Under the pieces are notes generated by a model that worked only from the letters and a program-made list of their open reading frames with translations, did not search any database and was not told where the DNA came from. Positions 8,538-18,202 of a DNA stretch of 64,000 nucleotides are shown piece after piece. The stretch comes from Enterobacter cloacae complex sp. ECNIH7. Lineage in GTDB: Bacteria; Pseudomonadota; Gammaproteobacteria; Enterobacterales; Enterobacteriaceae. Position 1 is the first letter of the stretch; every line of letters starts with the position of its first letter. Made by a program: the position numbers and the translations under genes. Where the stretch lies: NCBI RefSeq assembly GCF_002208095.1, contig NZ_CP017990.1:3534001-3598000 (forward strand). The letters run 5' to 3'.

Positions 8538-9005
8538 CTATTCAGAAATTTCAATTGAACCATAAGGCCTTGATATTTCGCGATCGGTCAAAGGAAAGTT
8601 ATATACCTGGGTTTTATTAACACCTATTCCAACAACAAAATTCCGGGGTTCATCTTTGTTACTTGCTGAATGAAGCACGAATTCAACAATATATTTATTA
8701 CCATCCATGAAACAGTGGTAAGACGGAGGAATGCACAATGCACCATCAACAATCTTAAGTCCTGGCGAGAAGTTGAATTTTTTCTCTTTAGGCAGCGTTC
8801 CCCGAAGATTGATCCCCATGTCTGCAGGCTGATAATCTCGCGCATCATTAATACTCATGCAGACGTCATTACCCTGCCTGCTCACCTGCGCAGTTTCATC
8901 CAGGCTCATTCTGTCGCCAGGCCCCGGGCACCCTGTCAGGACTACCGAAGACATGCCTAATGAAACGATAAAGATAATTTTTCGAAAATGGCTCACGCTT
9001 ACCAT
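8538..9005 (-). CDS. Lipoprotein, putative periplasmic T6SS immunity protein
   Basis: This is a 155-residue protein with a lipoprotein signal peptide: basic RK, a hydrophobic core, and the lipobox LTGC with Cys26. Residues after the Cys are PGPGD, and an Asp directly at +2 is absent, so outer-membrane sorting is likely. The mature part is a small beta-rich domain with four cysteines. The start ATG overlaps the stop of the HExxH gene, implying coupled translation, which is common for effector-immunity pairs. Similar proteins are described as putative T6SS immunity periplasmic lipoproteins. Its partner is inferred to be the upstream metallopeptidase-like protein; this is not demonstrated. Confidence 0.68.
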   Translation of the reverse strand: MVSVSHFRKIIFIVSLGMSSVVLTGCPGPGDRMSLDETAQVSRQGNDVCMSINDARDYQPADMGINLRGTLPKEKKFNFSPGLKIVDGALCIPPSYHCFMDGNKYIVEFVLHSASNKDEPRNFVVGIGVNKTQVYNFPLTDREISRPYGSIEISE

Positions 9006-9565
9006 GGAAAACCTCTCAGAGAATTTTTATACCCTTCGCGTATTACTGCCTCAGACGTGTCACCATCAAGCGTAATATCGGGATATTTTTTATTTTCAAG
9101 GTGCCACCAGATTTCATAGCCAAATGTCTGTAAAACAAAATTATCGGCAATAATCTGTGCCTGCTGCTCCATCGGATAGTCACTCACCAGGCGGCCATCA
9201 AGCGTATAGCGATAGCTGACAAGCCAGCTCACAAGCCCTCTTCCAATAACATTCTTTTCACGCTGCCAGACATGACTCATTTCGTGAATAAACATATGTT
9301 GAAGCGAATACGTCGACTGTGAAAAATCATCCCGGTACTGATTAATGAAATATATTTCACCATTTGGCGTCATTGCCGTATTGGCATCCTGTGCATTAAA
9401 CGGCAGATAACTGCCATGATGAATTTTCACCTTCTCGTAATCGATCCGGTTGCCGAATACCGTTCTGGCTAAGGCGATTTCCCCGGTAGTCAGTTTTCTG
9501 ACGGAATCATCGTCCTGCTTCTTGTCGTCCTTCTTTTTCTTCTTCCCGGCATCATGAATGGTCAT
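8999..9565 (-). CDS. HExxH zinc-metallopeptidase-like protein, candidate T6SS effector
   Basis: This is a 188-residue soluble protein with no signal peptide. The zincin signature HEMSH is at residues 94-98 inside a predicted helix (QHMFIHEMSHVWQ). The later segment EQQAQIIAD has Glu133 placed as a possible third zinc ligand. The N-terminus has a Lys/Asp-rich low-complexity stretch (residues 8-20). GGAGG sits six bases before the start, 14 bases after the clpV stop. The overlap with a lipoprotein gene downstream and the location between clpV and vgrG suggest an antibacterial cargo acting in the target periplasm, with the lipoprotein as immunity. A role in cluster assembly, for example cell-wall remodelling, is an alternative. 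Confidence 0.62.
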   Translation of the reverse strand: MTIHDAGKKKKKDDKKQDDDSVRKLTTGEIALARTVFGNRIDYEKVKIHHGSYLPFNAQDANTAMTPNGEIYFINQYRDDFSQSTYSLQHMFIHEMSHVWQREKNVIGRGLVSWLVSYRYTLDGRLVSDYPMEQQAQIIADNFVLQTFGYEIWWHLENKKYPDITLDGDTSEAVIREGYKNSLRGFPW

Positions 9566-9579
9566 TCCCTGCCTCCGGA

Positions 9580-12228
9580 TTAGCGTTCAGCCGCGTCTGA
9601 AAATTCAAGCCCAATCCCTTCCTCATCGCTCCAGCCGAGCGTCAGGGAGTGTGGTTTCTGTTTCGCGGCCATGTGGGTCAGCAGCTGCTGACTCAGCACC
9701 GGCAGAATTTGTTGATTGAGCAGGCTGTCAACGTTGCGCGCGCCGGTATCCGGCAGCAGGCAGGCGGTGGTCAGCGCGTCGTAGAGGCTCTCGTCAATCT
9801 GCGTGGTCAGGCCGTAGTGGCGGTTCAGACGTTTACTGACCTGTGCGAGCTTCATTTCCACGATGGTGCGCATGGCCGCCTCGGCCAGCGGGCGGTAAAT
9901 CACGGTCTGGAAGCGTGCCAGCAGCGCGGGCTGGAAGTGGTCACGTAAAATCGGGCGCAGCAGTTCCTGCAGGTCGCCTTCGGTTGCTTCCGGCTGTTCA
10001 TCCAGTAGCTGCATCAGATGGTCACTGCCGAGGTTCGAGGTCATCAGGATGACCGTGTTACGGAAGTCGATCTCACGCCCTTCTCCGTCGCGCATAAAGC
10101 CGCGGTCAAAGACCTGATAAAACAGATTCATGACGTCGCGGTGGGCTTTTTCCACCTCATCCAGCAGCACCACGCTGTACGGACGCTTGCGCACGGCTTC
10201 GGTGAGAATGCCGCCCTGGCCGTAACCGACGTAGCCCGGAGGCGAGCCTTTCAGCTGCGACACGGTGTGCGGCTCCTGGTATTCGGACAGGTTGATGGTG
10301 ATCAGCGATTTTTCGCCGCCGTACATCACATCGGCCAGCGCCAGCGCGGTTTCGGTTTTCCCCACGCCGCTTGGGCCAACCAGCAGGAACACGCCCTGTG
10401 GGCCGTTCTCTGATGTCAGCCCGGTCTTCGCGGCACGCAGGCGCTGAGCGATGGCAACGAGTGCCACATCCTGCCCGACCACGCGTTTGCCGATTTCATT
10501 TTCCAGCGTCAGCAGTTCGGTCTGTTCGTCTTTCATCAGGGAAGAGAGCGGTACGCCGGTCCAGTCGGCAATCACGTTGGCAACCGTGCGGGTGTCGACA
10601 TCCACCTGAACCAGCACGTCGCCCTGCTGTGCCTGTTCGAGCTGCTGCTGCAGGTCGGAAATCTCAGCCTGCTGGCTGATATCCTGGCGGCTGGCCATCA
10701 GTTGCTGTGCAATCTCTTTTTCAGCGCTGAAACGGCTTTCCTGCTGCTGCAGGATAGCTTCCAGTGTATTGCGCTGCTGTTCAATGACGCTCAGACGATC
10801 GCTGTGTCCGGTGCAACCCGCGGCAATGTCTTCTAGCAGCGCCTGCTCTTCCAGTTCCAGTGCGGTCAGCTGTGCTTTCAGACGCACAATTTGTTCCGGC
10901 ACTGTATCGATGCTCATGCGCACGCGCGCGGCGGCGGTGTCCAGCAGGTCCACGGCCTTGTCCGGCAGCTGGCGGCCAGTCAGGTAGCGACGCGACAGGG
11001 TGACTGCGGCACGGACCGCATCATCGGTGATATGGACGTTATGGTGTTCCGCGTAGCGGGATTTAAGGCCCCTGAGCATCAGACACGCCGTGTCGTCATC
11101 CGGCTCGTCCACCTTCACCATCTGGAAGCGACGCTCGAGTGCGGCATCGCGCTCGAAGTACTGTTTGTATTCGGACCAGGTCGTGGCGGCAATTGTACGC
11201 AGCTCACCACGTGCCAGGGCAGGTTTCAGCAGGTTGGCCGCATCCGCGCCCCCCGCCTGATTGCCTGCGCCGATGATGGTGTGCGCTTCGTCGATAAACA
11301 GCAAAATCGGCACCGGGGACTGCTGCACCGCATCGATGACGTTTTTCAGGCGCTGTTCAAATTCGCCTTTGACACCGGCGCCCGCCTGCAGCAGACCGAG
11401 GTCGAGAGTACGCAGGATGACAGGTTTGAGGGATTCAGGAACGTTGCCTTCGGCAATACGTAGCGCCAGGCCTTCGACCAGCGCGGTTTTACCGACACCC
11501 GGTTCACCGACCAGAATCGGGTTGTTTTTACGACGACGGGAGAGAATATCCACCATCTGGCGGATTTCCGTGTCGCGACCAAACACCGGGTCGATTTTGC
11601 CCTCTCTGGCTTTGACGGTGACGTCGAGGGTGAACTTATCCAGTGCGTTCTGCAGCGCCGGATTCAGTTCGCCTTCTTTCAGCTCTGCACCGACCGGACG
11701 GCCCACAAATTCCACTTCACCGCCGTGGCTCTGGGCCAGCTCTGCTTCCTGCTGCACGTCAGGGCGTTCGTCGGACTGTGCGTCCAGCAAAGAACGCAGG
11801 CGCTCCAGCTGGCTCTGACCAAGCGTCAGCAGCGGCCACAGACCATCGCTGCGCACCAGGTTCTGTTTTTCCACCAGGGCCATCAACAGGTGCTGGCTTC
11901 TGATGTGTTCTTCACCGTTCAGCGAGGCAATCAGCCAGGCTTCCTGCATCAGGGTCTGAATGGCATCAGACAACTGCGGACGGTGGCGTACCGAGCGCGG
12001 CTGCTTGTCCAGCCAGCCCAGCAAATCCTGCCAGATGGCGTCCATGTCCCACTCGTAACGGCGGGCCAGCACGGTCAGGTCACCTTCTCCCTGCTCCAGC
12101 AGTTTCAGCAGCCAGTGCTCCGGCAGAATTTCCGCATGGGCGCGGGTCTGACACAGAGAGGCCGCCCCTTCCATCGCGCGGGCGCAGTAAGGGTTCAGAC
12201 GTCGAAGAAGAATTGCCGGGTTTTCCAT
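9580..12228 (-). CDS. clpV: ClpV (TssH) AAA+ ATPase, T6SS sheath-recycling unfoldase
   Basis: This 882-residue HSP100 protein has an N-terminal repeat domain (about 1-160) that binds the contracted sheath. A first AAA domain carries [10 protein letters not shown] and Walker [10 protein letters not shown] coiled-coil middle region (about 410-530) follows, then a second AAA domain with [10 protein letters not shown] and [10 protein letters not shown]. The YxGYG-type pore segment [11 protein letters not shown] is present. ClpV extracts TssC from contracted TssB/C tubes so they can be reused. It differs from ClpB in its T6SS context and N-domain. A terminator separates it from hcp, so it may be expressed by read-through or from its own promoter in the 170-base gap. 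Confidence 0.95.
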   Translation of the reverse strand: MENPAILLRRLNPYCARAMEGAASLCQTRAHAEILPEHWLLKLLEQGEGDLTVLARRYEWDMDAIWQDLLGWLDKQPRSVRHRPQLSDAIQTLMQEAWLIASLNGEEHIRSQHLLMALVEKQNLVRSDGLWPLLTLGQSQLERLRSLLDAQSDERPDVQQEAELAQSHGGEVEFVGRPVGAELKEGELNPALQNALDKFTLDVTVKAREGKIDPVFGRDTEIRQMVDILSRRRKNNPILVGEPGVGKTALVEGLALRIAEGNVPESLKPVILRTLDLGLLQAGAGVKGEFEQRLKNVIDAVQQSPVPILLFIDEAHTIIGAGNQAGGADAANLLKPALARGELRTIAATTWSEYKQYFERDAALERRFQMVKVDEPDDDTACLMLRGLKSRYAEHHNVHITDDAVRAAVTLSRRYLTGRQLPDKAVDLLDTAAARVRMSIDTVPEQIVRLKAQLTALELEEQALLEDIAAGCTGHSDRLSVIEQQRNTLEAILQQQESRFSAEKEIAQQLMASRQDISQQAEISDLQQQLEQAQQGDVLVQVDVDTRTVANVIADWTGVPLSSLMKDEQTELLTLENEIGKRVVGQDVALVAIAQRLRAAKTGLTSENGPQGVFLLVGPSGVGKTETALALADVMYGGEKSLITINLSEYQEPHTVSQLKGSPPGYVGYGQGGILTEAVRKRPYSVVLLDEVEKAHRDVMNLFYQVFDRGFMRDGEGREIDFRNTVILMTSNLGSDHLMQLLDEQPEATEGDLQELLRPILRDHFQPALLARFQTVIYRPLAEAAMRTIVEMKLAQVSKRLNRHYGLTTQIDESLYDALTTACLLPDTGARNVDSLLNQQILPVLSQQLLTHMAAKQKPHSLTLGWSDEEGIGLEFSDAAER

Positions 12229-12355
12229 GTTTGCTTGCTCACTGTTGAGGACCGTTCAGGCACGCTACCGCCCCTGGCCGTTACCGAGGCCCATAAGGTC
12301 TGATTTCCGAAATGTGATGTTTTTTGCTCAACGCCCGTACAGGCAGACGTTCAGC

Positions 12356-12391
12356 AAAACAAAAAAAGCGGACAGAGAAACTCTGCCCGCT
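12356..12391 (-). terminator. Rho-independent terminator after hcp
   Basis: On the minus strand an 11-bp stem (AGCGGGCAGAG with its complement, one G-U pair) with a three-base loop is followed by seven T residues and a further T-rich stretch. It lies just after the hcp stop and before clpV. This is expected to make hcp more abundant than the genes downstream, in keeping with Hcp being the most-used tube protein. Confidence 0.85.
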
Positions 12392-12397
12392 CGTGAC

Positions 12398-12889
12398 TTA
12401 CGCGGTGGCGCGTTCGTTCCAGGAATCGGAATGAATGATGTTGCCGTCTTTGTAGGTCCAGGTGATTTTTTCGTAACGCAGTTCGATCTGCTCGAGGTGG
12501 TTGTGCTTCTCGAAAGAAGGATCCTTGATGTCGTGCATCACCGGATTCACTTTCACCACTTTTACGTTTTCCAGTTTAGTGTTGAAGTATTCAACTTCCT
12601 GGCCCGCGTCGTTGATCTTGTACCACTTAAATTCCGCAGACTTCAGGGTCTGACCGGTGGTCACAGCCTTGTAGAGGTACGGGCTGGAGGAGTCGATTTC
12701 CTTGGTGAACAGGAATGGGGTGTGGATACGGGTACCGGTCAGCTTGCCGGTGTTGTTATCGGTCGGGATGTACAGGTTATGCTCCTGCGCCACCACTTCA
12801 ATGCTGCCTTCACGATCCTGAACGTCAACAGACCCTTTGATGTCCGCGCCGCCGTCGTCCTTCAGCCAAAGATAAACAGGAATTGCCAT
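12398..12889 (-). CDS. hcp: Hcp (TssD) tube protein
   Basis: This 163-residue Hcp1-type protein begins MAIPVYLWLKDDGG and has the characteristic core with IEVVAQEHNLYIP, the loop TGTRIHTPFLFTKEID and FKWYKINDAGQEVEYF. Hexamers stack to form the inner tube that is propelled out with VgrG/PAAR. It has no C-terminal toxin extension. It starts five bases after the stop of the OmpA-fusion gene and is followed by a strong terminator. Low variability and its place inside the structural genes argue that it serves this system rather than being an orphan Hcp. Confidence 0.95.
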   Translation of the reverse strand: MAIPVYLWLKDDGGADIKGSVDVQDREGSIEVVAQEHNLYIPTDNNTGKLTGTRIHTPFLFTKEIDSSSPYLYKAVTTGQTLKSAEFKWYKINDAGQEVEYFNTKLENVKVVKVNPVMHDIKDPSFEKHNHLEQIELRYEKITWTYKDGNIIHSDSWNERATA

Positions 12890-12894
12890 GTTAA

Positions 12895-14616
12895 TTACTC
12901 CGTTTTATTTTCTGAGACGCCATCATCCTGCGATGGCGCCAGGTGTTTGCCGGGTATCTGACAGGCACTTGCCTGCGGTACCAGACTGATTTCGACACGG
13001 CGGTTAAGCGCACGCCCTTCCGGGGTGTCGTTGGTTGCGACAGGGCGGCTTTCGCCATAGCCCTGCACCGCAAAACAGCTTTCGGGCACGTCGCCGGTGT
13101 CACGCATCCAGCTGCGCACCGCTTCGGCACGTTTCAGAGACAACGTCTGGTTTAGTTGCGGATTGCCGGTGTTATCGGTATGGCCGGACACGACAATCAG
13201 CCAGCCGGGCTTCGCTTTGATGCCAACCAGTGAATTCACCAGCATTTTGGTGGAGCCCGCCTTCAGCTCGAACTTGCCGGAATCGAACAGCGACATGCTG
13301 TCGAGGCGAAGTGTTTTCGGACCCTGAATGATTTTCTTAATGACCGGTGGAGGCGGTGGCGGAGGTGCCCAGTCGCTGAGAGCAGCCTCAATGACCGGAA
13401 TCAGGCGCAGCCCCTGATACAACCCAAGGCGATAGCGCAGTGGCTCCCCGCGGCGCTGCCAGTCGTCTAGCAATGCGCCATCTGCTCTCAGTCGCTGCTG
13501 CGCACGCAGTTTCGGAGCAGCAGGCTGCCCCGTCAGCTGGTGATATAACGCAAGATGATCGCCAACATTCCGTATGAGGCGCTGGTTGTTCATCCAGGAC
13601 GCCAGCATGGCAAGCGCGAGGAAAATCCCGCCCAGAAATCCGGCGTAGCGCCAGAACACCATTCTGCGGCTGACGCCACGTCGGCGTAAAGCTGGCAGCA
13701 GCAACTCAGGCAGCGGCAGTGGCTCTGTCGTTACAACGGCATCCGGTGGCAGCGCCGTCACGGAAGTAATGTGCTGTTGCCAGAGATTGCCATCGATACC
13801 GCTCACCGGAACTATGCACATACCCTGTACGCAGGGCTTCATCACAGGCAACTCTCCCCGCCGTACCGACAACAGGTCATTCAACGCGCTGTTCTGCCAG
13901 GCAAGCAGACTGTCCAGCCACAGGCCCTGACTCAGACGAGAAAGACGCCCTTCTCCCCCAGTATCTCGGGTCCATTCCGTCAGTGACATACTGCCCTGAC
14001 CGGGCTGATACACATGAATACCGCCCCGCTGACTTACCGTGGTAAACCAGACAGGCTCTTCCTCTGCGCAGGCCACAGGGGGCGATACCCAGGTCACGGT
14101 CCACAACTGTGGCAAAGTGCCAAATGCCGCGCGGCACTGGACGACAGCCCGCTGCCAGCCCCGCAGAGACTGGGTAAAATCATCACGGGAGGTGTGCTGT
14201 TCAGGCACCACCGCCAGCATTACGGAGATTTGCGACACCAGGGCTGGACGCATCAAACTCATGTGCTGCGCAAAGAGGGGAAGCTGTTCCGCATCTTTCA
14301 CCCGCAGATACCAGCCCTGCCGGGTTTCCCGGTGATGGAAGCCGGATGCAAACAGCGGAGCGTTGTCGCCACAGGCGAGGATCACCGCCCCCTGAAAATC
14401 TTCCGGCGGCAGGTTTTCATCCACAATTTCACGAACAGCGGTTGCCCGCGCCTGAGAAGCCTGGCGTTGACGCCAGAGCATCAGCCCGGACACCACAACA
14501 ACCAGCAGACTGAGCACTACACGGCTTCCCGTCGACAGTGCCCAGAATCCCAGAATGAGCCACAGCGCCAGTACGGCACCCAGGGCAGTTAACAGACTTC
14601 GGTACGCATCCCGCAT
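12895..14616 (-). CDS. TssM-N-terminal-like / OmpA fusion protein (TagL-type peptidoglycan anchor)
   Basis: This is a 573-residue protein. Two membrane segments lie in about residues 8-48 and a third lies near 322-345. The C-terminal OmpA-like domain follows a run of seven prolines. It includes the peptidoglycan-binding signature NQTLSLKRAEAVRSW and ends near VEISLVPQ. Between the third helix and the proline run, the segment YRLGLYQGLRLIP resembles the post-helix part of TssM. So this looks like a TssM-type N-terminal half joined to an OmpA domain. OmpA-type Tag proteins anchor the membrane complex to the cell wall. It starts four bases after tssL, as tssL-tagL pairs usually do. Confidence 0.82.
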   Translation of the reverse strand: MRDAYRSLLTALGAVLALWLILGFWALSTGSRVVLSLLVVVVSGLMLWRQRQASQARATAVREIVDENLPPEDFQGAVILACGDNAPLFASGFHHRETRQGWYLRVKDAEQLPLFAQHMSLMRPALVSQISVMLAVVPEQHTSRDDFTQSLRGWQRAVVQCRAAFGTLPQLWTVTWVSPPVACAEEEPVWFTTVSQRGGIHVYQPGQGSMSLTEWTRDTGGEGRLSRLSQGLWLDSLLAWQNSALNDLLSVRRGELPVMKPCVQGMCIVPVSGIDGNLWQQHITSVTALPPDAVVTTEPLPLPELLLPALRRRGVSRRMVFWRYAGFLGGIFLALAMLASWMNNQRLIRNVGDHLALYHQLTGQPAAPKLRAQQRLRADGALLDDWQRRGEPLRYRLGLYQGLRLIPVIEAALSDWAPPPPPPPVIKKIIQGPKTLRLDSMSLFDSGKFELKAGSTKMLVNSLVGIKAKPGWLIVVSGHTDNTGNPQLNQTLSLKRAEAVRSWMRDTGDVPESCFAVQGYGESRPVATNDTPEGRALNRRVEISLVPQASACQIPGKHLAPSQDDGVSENKTE

Positions 14617-14619
14617 CGC

Positions 14620-15273
14620 TTACCCCGGCCTGACGATCTGGCTTACCAGTTCGGTAAGCGAAGACGAAAGGAAGAACCAGAGCGCTGCCAGGGCGACAAT
14701 AGCCACAGCCCAGGTCAGCCAGTACCAGCGACAACCGCTGCGCAGACGTGATACTCGGGCAACAATGGGGGCATCCTGGGCCAGCGAAAAAGCGGGCACC
14801 CGTTCTGCGAGAGCGCGAATAATGTCTTCCCGACGCTCGTCATCCTGAGCGCGATACTGACCCACGAATCCCAGTTGCAAGGTCCTGTACATACAGGTCA
14901 GGACGGCGGCGTCAGGGGCAGTTTCTTTCAGCAGGTCTCGGATTCTTTCCCACAACTCCTCACCAGCATTGAGAGTGCCAAAGAAGTGTGCCTGCAGCGG
15001 GTCACGCCGCCAGGTCAGGTAACCATCATCGGTGGTTCCCCGGTTCATCACGCTTTCATCAAGCAGTGCACACAGGGCATACACCATATGGTCACGACTG
15101 ATGTCGCTGTAACCTGCCTCCGTGAGCGCCCCTTTTGCCTCCTGCACCAGACGACAGGCCCGGCGATAGAGCCCTTCACCATCACGAACTTCCTGACCGC
15201 CCCGCAGCTGACTGACCATCAGCCAGCCCGGGTAGAAGATACTTTCTAACTGGGTGAGATCGGATTTATTCAT
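14620..15273 (-). CDS. tssL: TssL (DotU/IcmH) T6SS membrane-complex protein
   Basis: This 217-residue short-form TssL has a cytoplasmic helical domain with the DotU-type motif YALCALLDESVM near residue 65-76 and LGFVGQYR near 133. A single C-terminal membrane helix (about 183-205) follows, with a short periplasmic tail. It lacks the peptidoglycan-binding extension found in long TssL proteins, which the adjacent OmpA-fusion protein probably supplies. The start overlaps the tssK stop as ATGA. It links the baseplate protein TssK to TssM. Confidence 0.92.
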   Translation of the reverse strand: MNKSDLTQLESIFYPGWLMVSQLRGGQEVRDGEGLYRRACRLVQEAKGALTEAGYSDISRDHMVYALCALLDESVMNRGTTDDGYLTWRRDPLQAHFFGTLNAGEELWERIRDLLKETAPDAAVLTCMYRTLQLGFVGQYRAQDDERREDIIRALAERVPAFSLAQDAPIVARVSRLRSGCRWYWLTWAVAIVALAALWFFLSSSLTELVSQIVRPG

Positions 15274-16607
15274 GTGCGCAGCACCGCAAAGAGTTCAAGT
15301 TTCACATCTCCCAATGAGCGCGGGGTGTAGAAGGTGCAGCTTCCCGCTTCCAGCATCGCCCGCGCTGCCTCACTACTCAGATCCAGCGAGAAATACTGGT
15401 TCTCAAGGCGTAACGGGATAGCGGCCGGCACATGGGTCAGCGGCTTGATAACCATCCCGCTCAGAGCCACATTCACCACATCCGACACATCTTCAAAGCT
15501 GCCCGCTTTACACAGCTGCGGGAATTTCGTCTGAAGTTCATGGTTCGGCATGGAGGCACGTACGGAAAGGTAAAAATCCGCCCCTTCACGCAGGCGAGCA
15601 TCGTGCAGGGCGCCTTTCCAGATCTGGTCCTGATGCTCCAGGTGGATACTCACCACCCGCGACGGCAGACTCGCTTCCAGCAGTTTATCGAGCAGTGTCA
15701 GCAGCGGTGGGAATACCCGTTCCGGTGCATCATGCTGATAAGCAGGAATGTCCCCGGCGTCGTGCTCAAGCGAGAAGGTCAACAGGCTGCCAGCCAGACG
15801 TGTTAGTTCGCGGTACAGCAACTCCGGGTGCCGATCCGGTGTCTGCAGCAGTTCCGTCAGCACCGGCTCGGCGCTGTTCAGAGCATTGAGTAGCCAGAAC
15901 AGGGAGACATCCGCGACTGCAAAGTCGGCCATCCTCTCATTGCTTTCACGGCGCATGGCCATCAGGCGACGGCGGCGGGCCTGTAAACGAATCAGCAGGT
16001 CACCCAGTTCGGTGGTCAGAAGCGGGCTTGCAGAAAGGGAAAGCATCGTCGGAATGAATGCAGGGTCCCGGCTCCATTGCCCCTGAGCATTACGCACCAG
16101 ACGGGCCACTGGACAGGTCAGGTATGCCGTATTTTCCTGGCTGGACAAACGCAGGGTCAACGCATGACGCAGAATGGCCAACTCCCCGCTTTCATACCCG
16201 GCCAGTTCCTGCACTACCACACGCTCCGCTTTCCAGCGACGCGGACGCTCACTGTCCTGGCCGTTATCGAGGTTGCCACCACTGGCACTCAGCAGCGGTA
16301 GTGCGACAACCACATCAACAGATTCACTGCCGGCTGCAACAGACAAGTCACAGACCGGAGGAAGCGTATCTGCCAGGTCGGTATCCACAAGAGTTCCATC
16401 CTGAAAGCGTACCACCAGACGGATGGCATTCAGGCGAGAGAGCGCCAGCGCAGCATCATCAAATTCAGCCACAACCACGCCCCAGGGATGTGAAATACCC
16501 ATCCGGGCGACCATGTCGGCAACGTGCTCATTCCAGCGAACCTGCTGCTGGAACTGTTGCGGGGCCAGAGCGGCCCCATCCTCCCAAAGCGGGCGGTAAA
16601 TTTTCAT
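15270..16607 (-). CDS. tssK: TssK T6SS baseplate protein
   Basis: This 445-residue protein has the typical TssK opening (MKIYRPLWEDGAALAPQQFQQQ), the conserved WGV region near residue 42 and the helical middle part. TssK trimers connect the TssF/TssG wedge of the baseplate to TssL/TssM. It lies 18 bases after tssC and overlaps tssL by four bases, so tight coupling of stoichiometry is likely. No unusual feature was seen. Confidence 0.94.
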   Translation of the reverse strand: MKIYRPLWEDGAALAPQQFQQQVRWNEHVADMVARMGISHPWGVVVAEFDDAALALSRLNAIRLVVRFQDGTLVDTDLADTLPPVCDLSVAAGSESVDVVVALPLLSASGGNLDNGQDSERPRRWKAERVVVQELAGYESGELAILRHALTLRLSSQENTAYLTCPVARLVRNAQGQWSRDPAFIPTMLSLSASPLLTTELGDLLIRLQARRRRLMAMRRESNERMADFAVADVSLFWLLNALNSAEPVLTELLQTPDRHPELLYRELTRLAGSLLTFSLEHDAGDIPAYQHDAPERVFPPLLTLLDKLLEASLPSRVVSIHLEHQDQIWKGALHDARLREGADFYLSVRASMPNHELQTKFPQLCKAGSFEDVSDVVNVALSGMVIKPLTHVPAAIPLRLENQYFSLDLSSEAARAMLEAGSCTFYTPRSLGDVKLELFAVLRT

Positions 16608-16625
16608 CCCTGATTTCCTCTCGCC

Positions 16626-18164
16626 TTAGGATTTGGCTTTCGGCATTTGGGAAACCAGCGACAGATTGACGTCCATGCCTTCCACCTGGAAATGCGGCAC
16701 GGCGTAAAGCTTCACGCGGAAGAAGCCCGGATTGTCTTCGATGTCTTCCACTACCACCTTCGCGTCGCGCAGCGGGTGAGAAGCCTGCAACTCGTCGCCC
16801 GGATCGGTCATTTCGGTAACCAGACTGCGGACCCACGTGTTCAGCTCCAGTTCCAGCAGTCGGCGATCCTTAGTGGTACCAATGTTCTCGCGCTGAATCA
16901 GCTTCAGGTAGTGGGCGATACGCGACAGCAGGAAGATGTACGGAAGACGGGCGTTGATGCGGCTATTCGCCGTCGCATCAGCGGTGTCATACAGCGCCGG
17001 TTTCTGAGTGGAGTTGGCTGAGAAGAAGCACGCGTAGTCGCGGTTTTTATAGTAGGACAAAGGAATGAAGCCCAGATTCGCGAATTCGAATTCGCGGGTT
17101 TCAGGAATCATCACTTCGCTCGGGATTTTTACCTGATTTCCGGTACCGAGATCGTACAGATGAATAGGCAGGTCCTGAACCGCACCACCAGCCTGCGGGC
17201 CGCGGATTTGTACACACCAGCCATTATTGATAAAGCTGCGTACCATGTTTGACGCGAAGGCAAATGATGCATTAGTCCACAGGTATTTGTCGTGATCCGG
17301 ACCTTTGACTTCTTCGACATAGTTGAAGCTGCGAACCGGAACGGTGTCAGGGCCATACGGTAAACGTCCCAATACGCGCGGCATGACCAGGCCGATGTAG
17401 CGGGCGTCGTCAGTATCGCGGAACGATTTCCACTTGATGTACTCTGCGCGGTCAAAATAGTTACCAATATCTTTAATCGCCGCGACGTCTTCCATTGACT
17501 CCTTAAGGAAGAATTTCGGGCCTGCAGAGCCGATAAACGGCATATGTGCAGCAGCGGATACTTTGGAGATGTTGCGAAGCAGAGCGACATCCTGCGCTGA
17601 AGCATCAAACTCGTAAGCGGAAATCAGTGCCGCAATCGGCTCGCCGCCTGGAGTATCATATTCATCAATGTAGGTGTGTTTATACAGACCACTCTGGATG
17701 ATTTCCGGGCTGTCTTCAAAGTCCTGGCGCAGATCTTCTTTGGACATACTCAGAAGCTCAATTTTCACGTTCTGGCGAAAATCTGTTTTATCAACCAGCG
17801 ATTTCACCCCACGCCACAGGCTTTCGACCGCCTGAAACTCATCGTGGTGCATAACCGCGTCCAGCTGGCGGCTGATCTGGTAATCGAGCTCCGCGATGTG
17901 ATGATCGATCAGGCTTTTATCCAGTTTTTCGACCTTCGCGCCTGCTTTGGTCAGACATTCCAGAAAGACCTGCATACCTGCAGTCAGACGCTCATCAGCG
18001 GTCGCATCTGACATCGCCTGCGCATCTTGCCAGAGGTCTAACGCGCTCAACTCGGAGACAGGACTCAGATTGATTTTCTCAAACAGGGAGGCGTAAACCC
18101 CACCCGCAGCAGGACGTTCCAGCACCACGCTTTCACTCCCGGCAGTATTATTTTGTACAGACAT
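16626..18164 (-). CDS. tssC: TssC (VipB) T6SS contractile sheath large subunit
   Basis: This 512-residue protein matches TssC. It has the SLWRGVKSLV segment, NVKIELLSMSKEDL, a conserved HMPFIGSAGPKFF region, the WTNASFAFASN stretch and a C-terminal EDNPGFFRVKLYAVPHFQVEGM. With TssB it forms the sheath that contracts to fire the Hcp tube. ATG at 18164 is chosen over 18170 because AAGGA then sits about six bases upstream rather than abutting the codon. It starts 38 bases after tssB. Confidence 0.95.
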   Translation of the reverse strand: MSVQNNTAGSESVVLERPAAGGVYASLFEKINLSPVSELSALDLWQDAQAMSDATADERLTAGMQVFLECLTKAGAKVEKLDKSLIDHHIAELDYQISRQLDAVMHHDEFQAVESLWRGVKSLVDKTDFRQNVKIELLSMSKEDLRQDFEDSPEIIQSGLYKHTYIDEYDTPGGEPIAALISAYEFDASAQDVALLRNISKVSAAAHMPFIGSAGPKFFLKESMEDVAAIKDIGNYFDRAEYIKWKSFRDTDDARYIGLVMPRVLGRLPYGPDTVPVRSFNYVEEVKGPDHDKYLWTNASFAFASNMVRSFINNGWCVQIRGPQAGGAVQDLPIHLYDLGTGNQVKIPSEVMIPETREFEFANLGFIPLSYYKNRDYACFFSANSTQKPALYDTADATANSRINARLPYIFLLSRIAHYLKLIQRENIGTTKDRRLLELELNTWVRSLVTEMTDPGDELQASHPLRDAKVVVEDIEDNPGFFRVKLYAVPHFQVEGMDVNLSLVSQMPKAKS

Positions 18165-18202
18165 GAGCATTCCTTGATAAATCCGTTAAAACAGCGTGAT
18201 GG

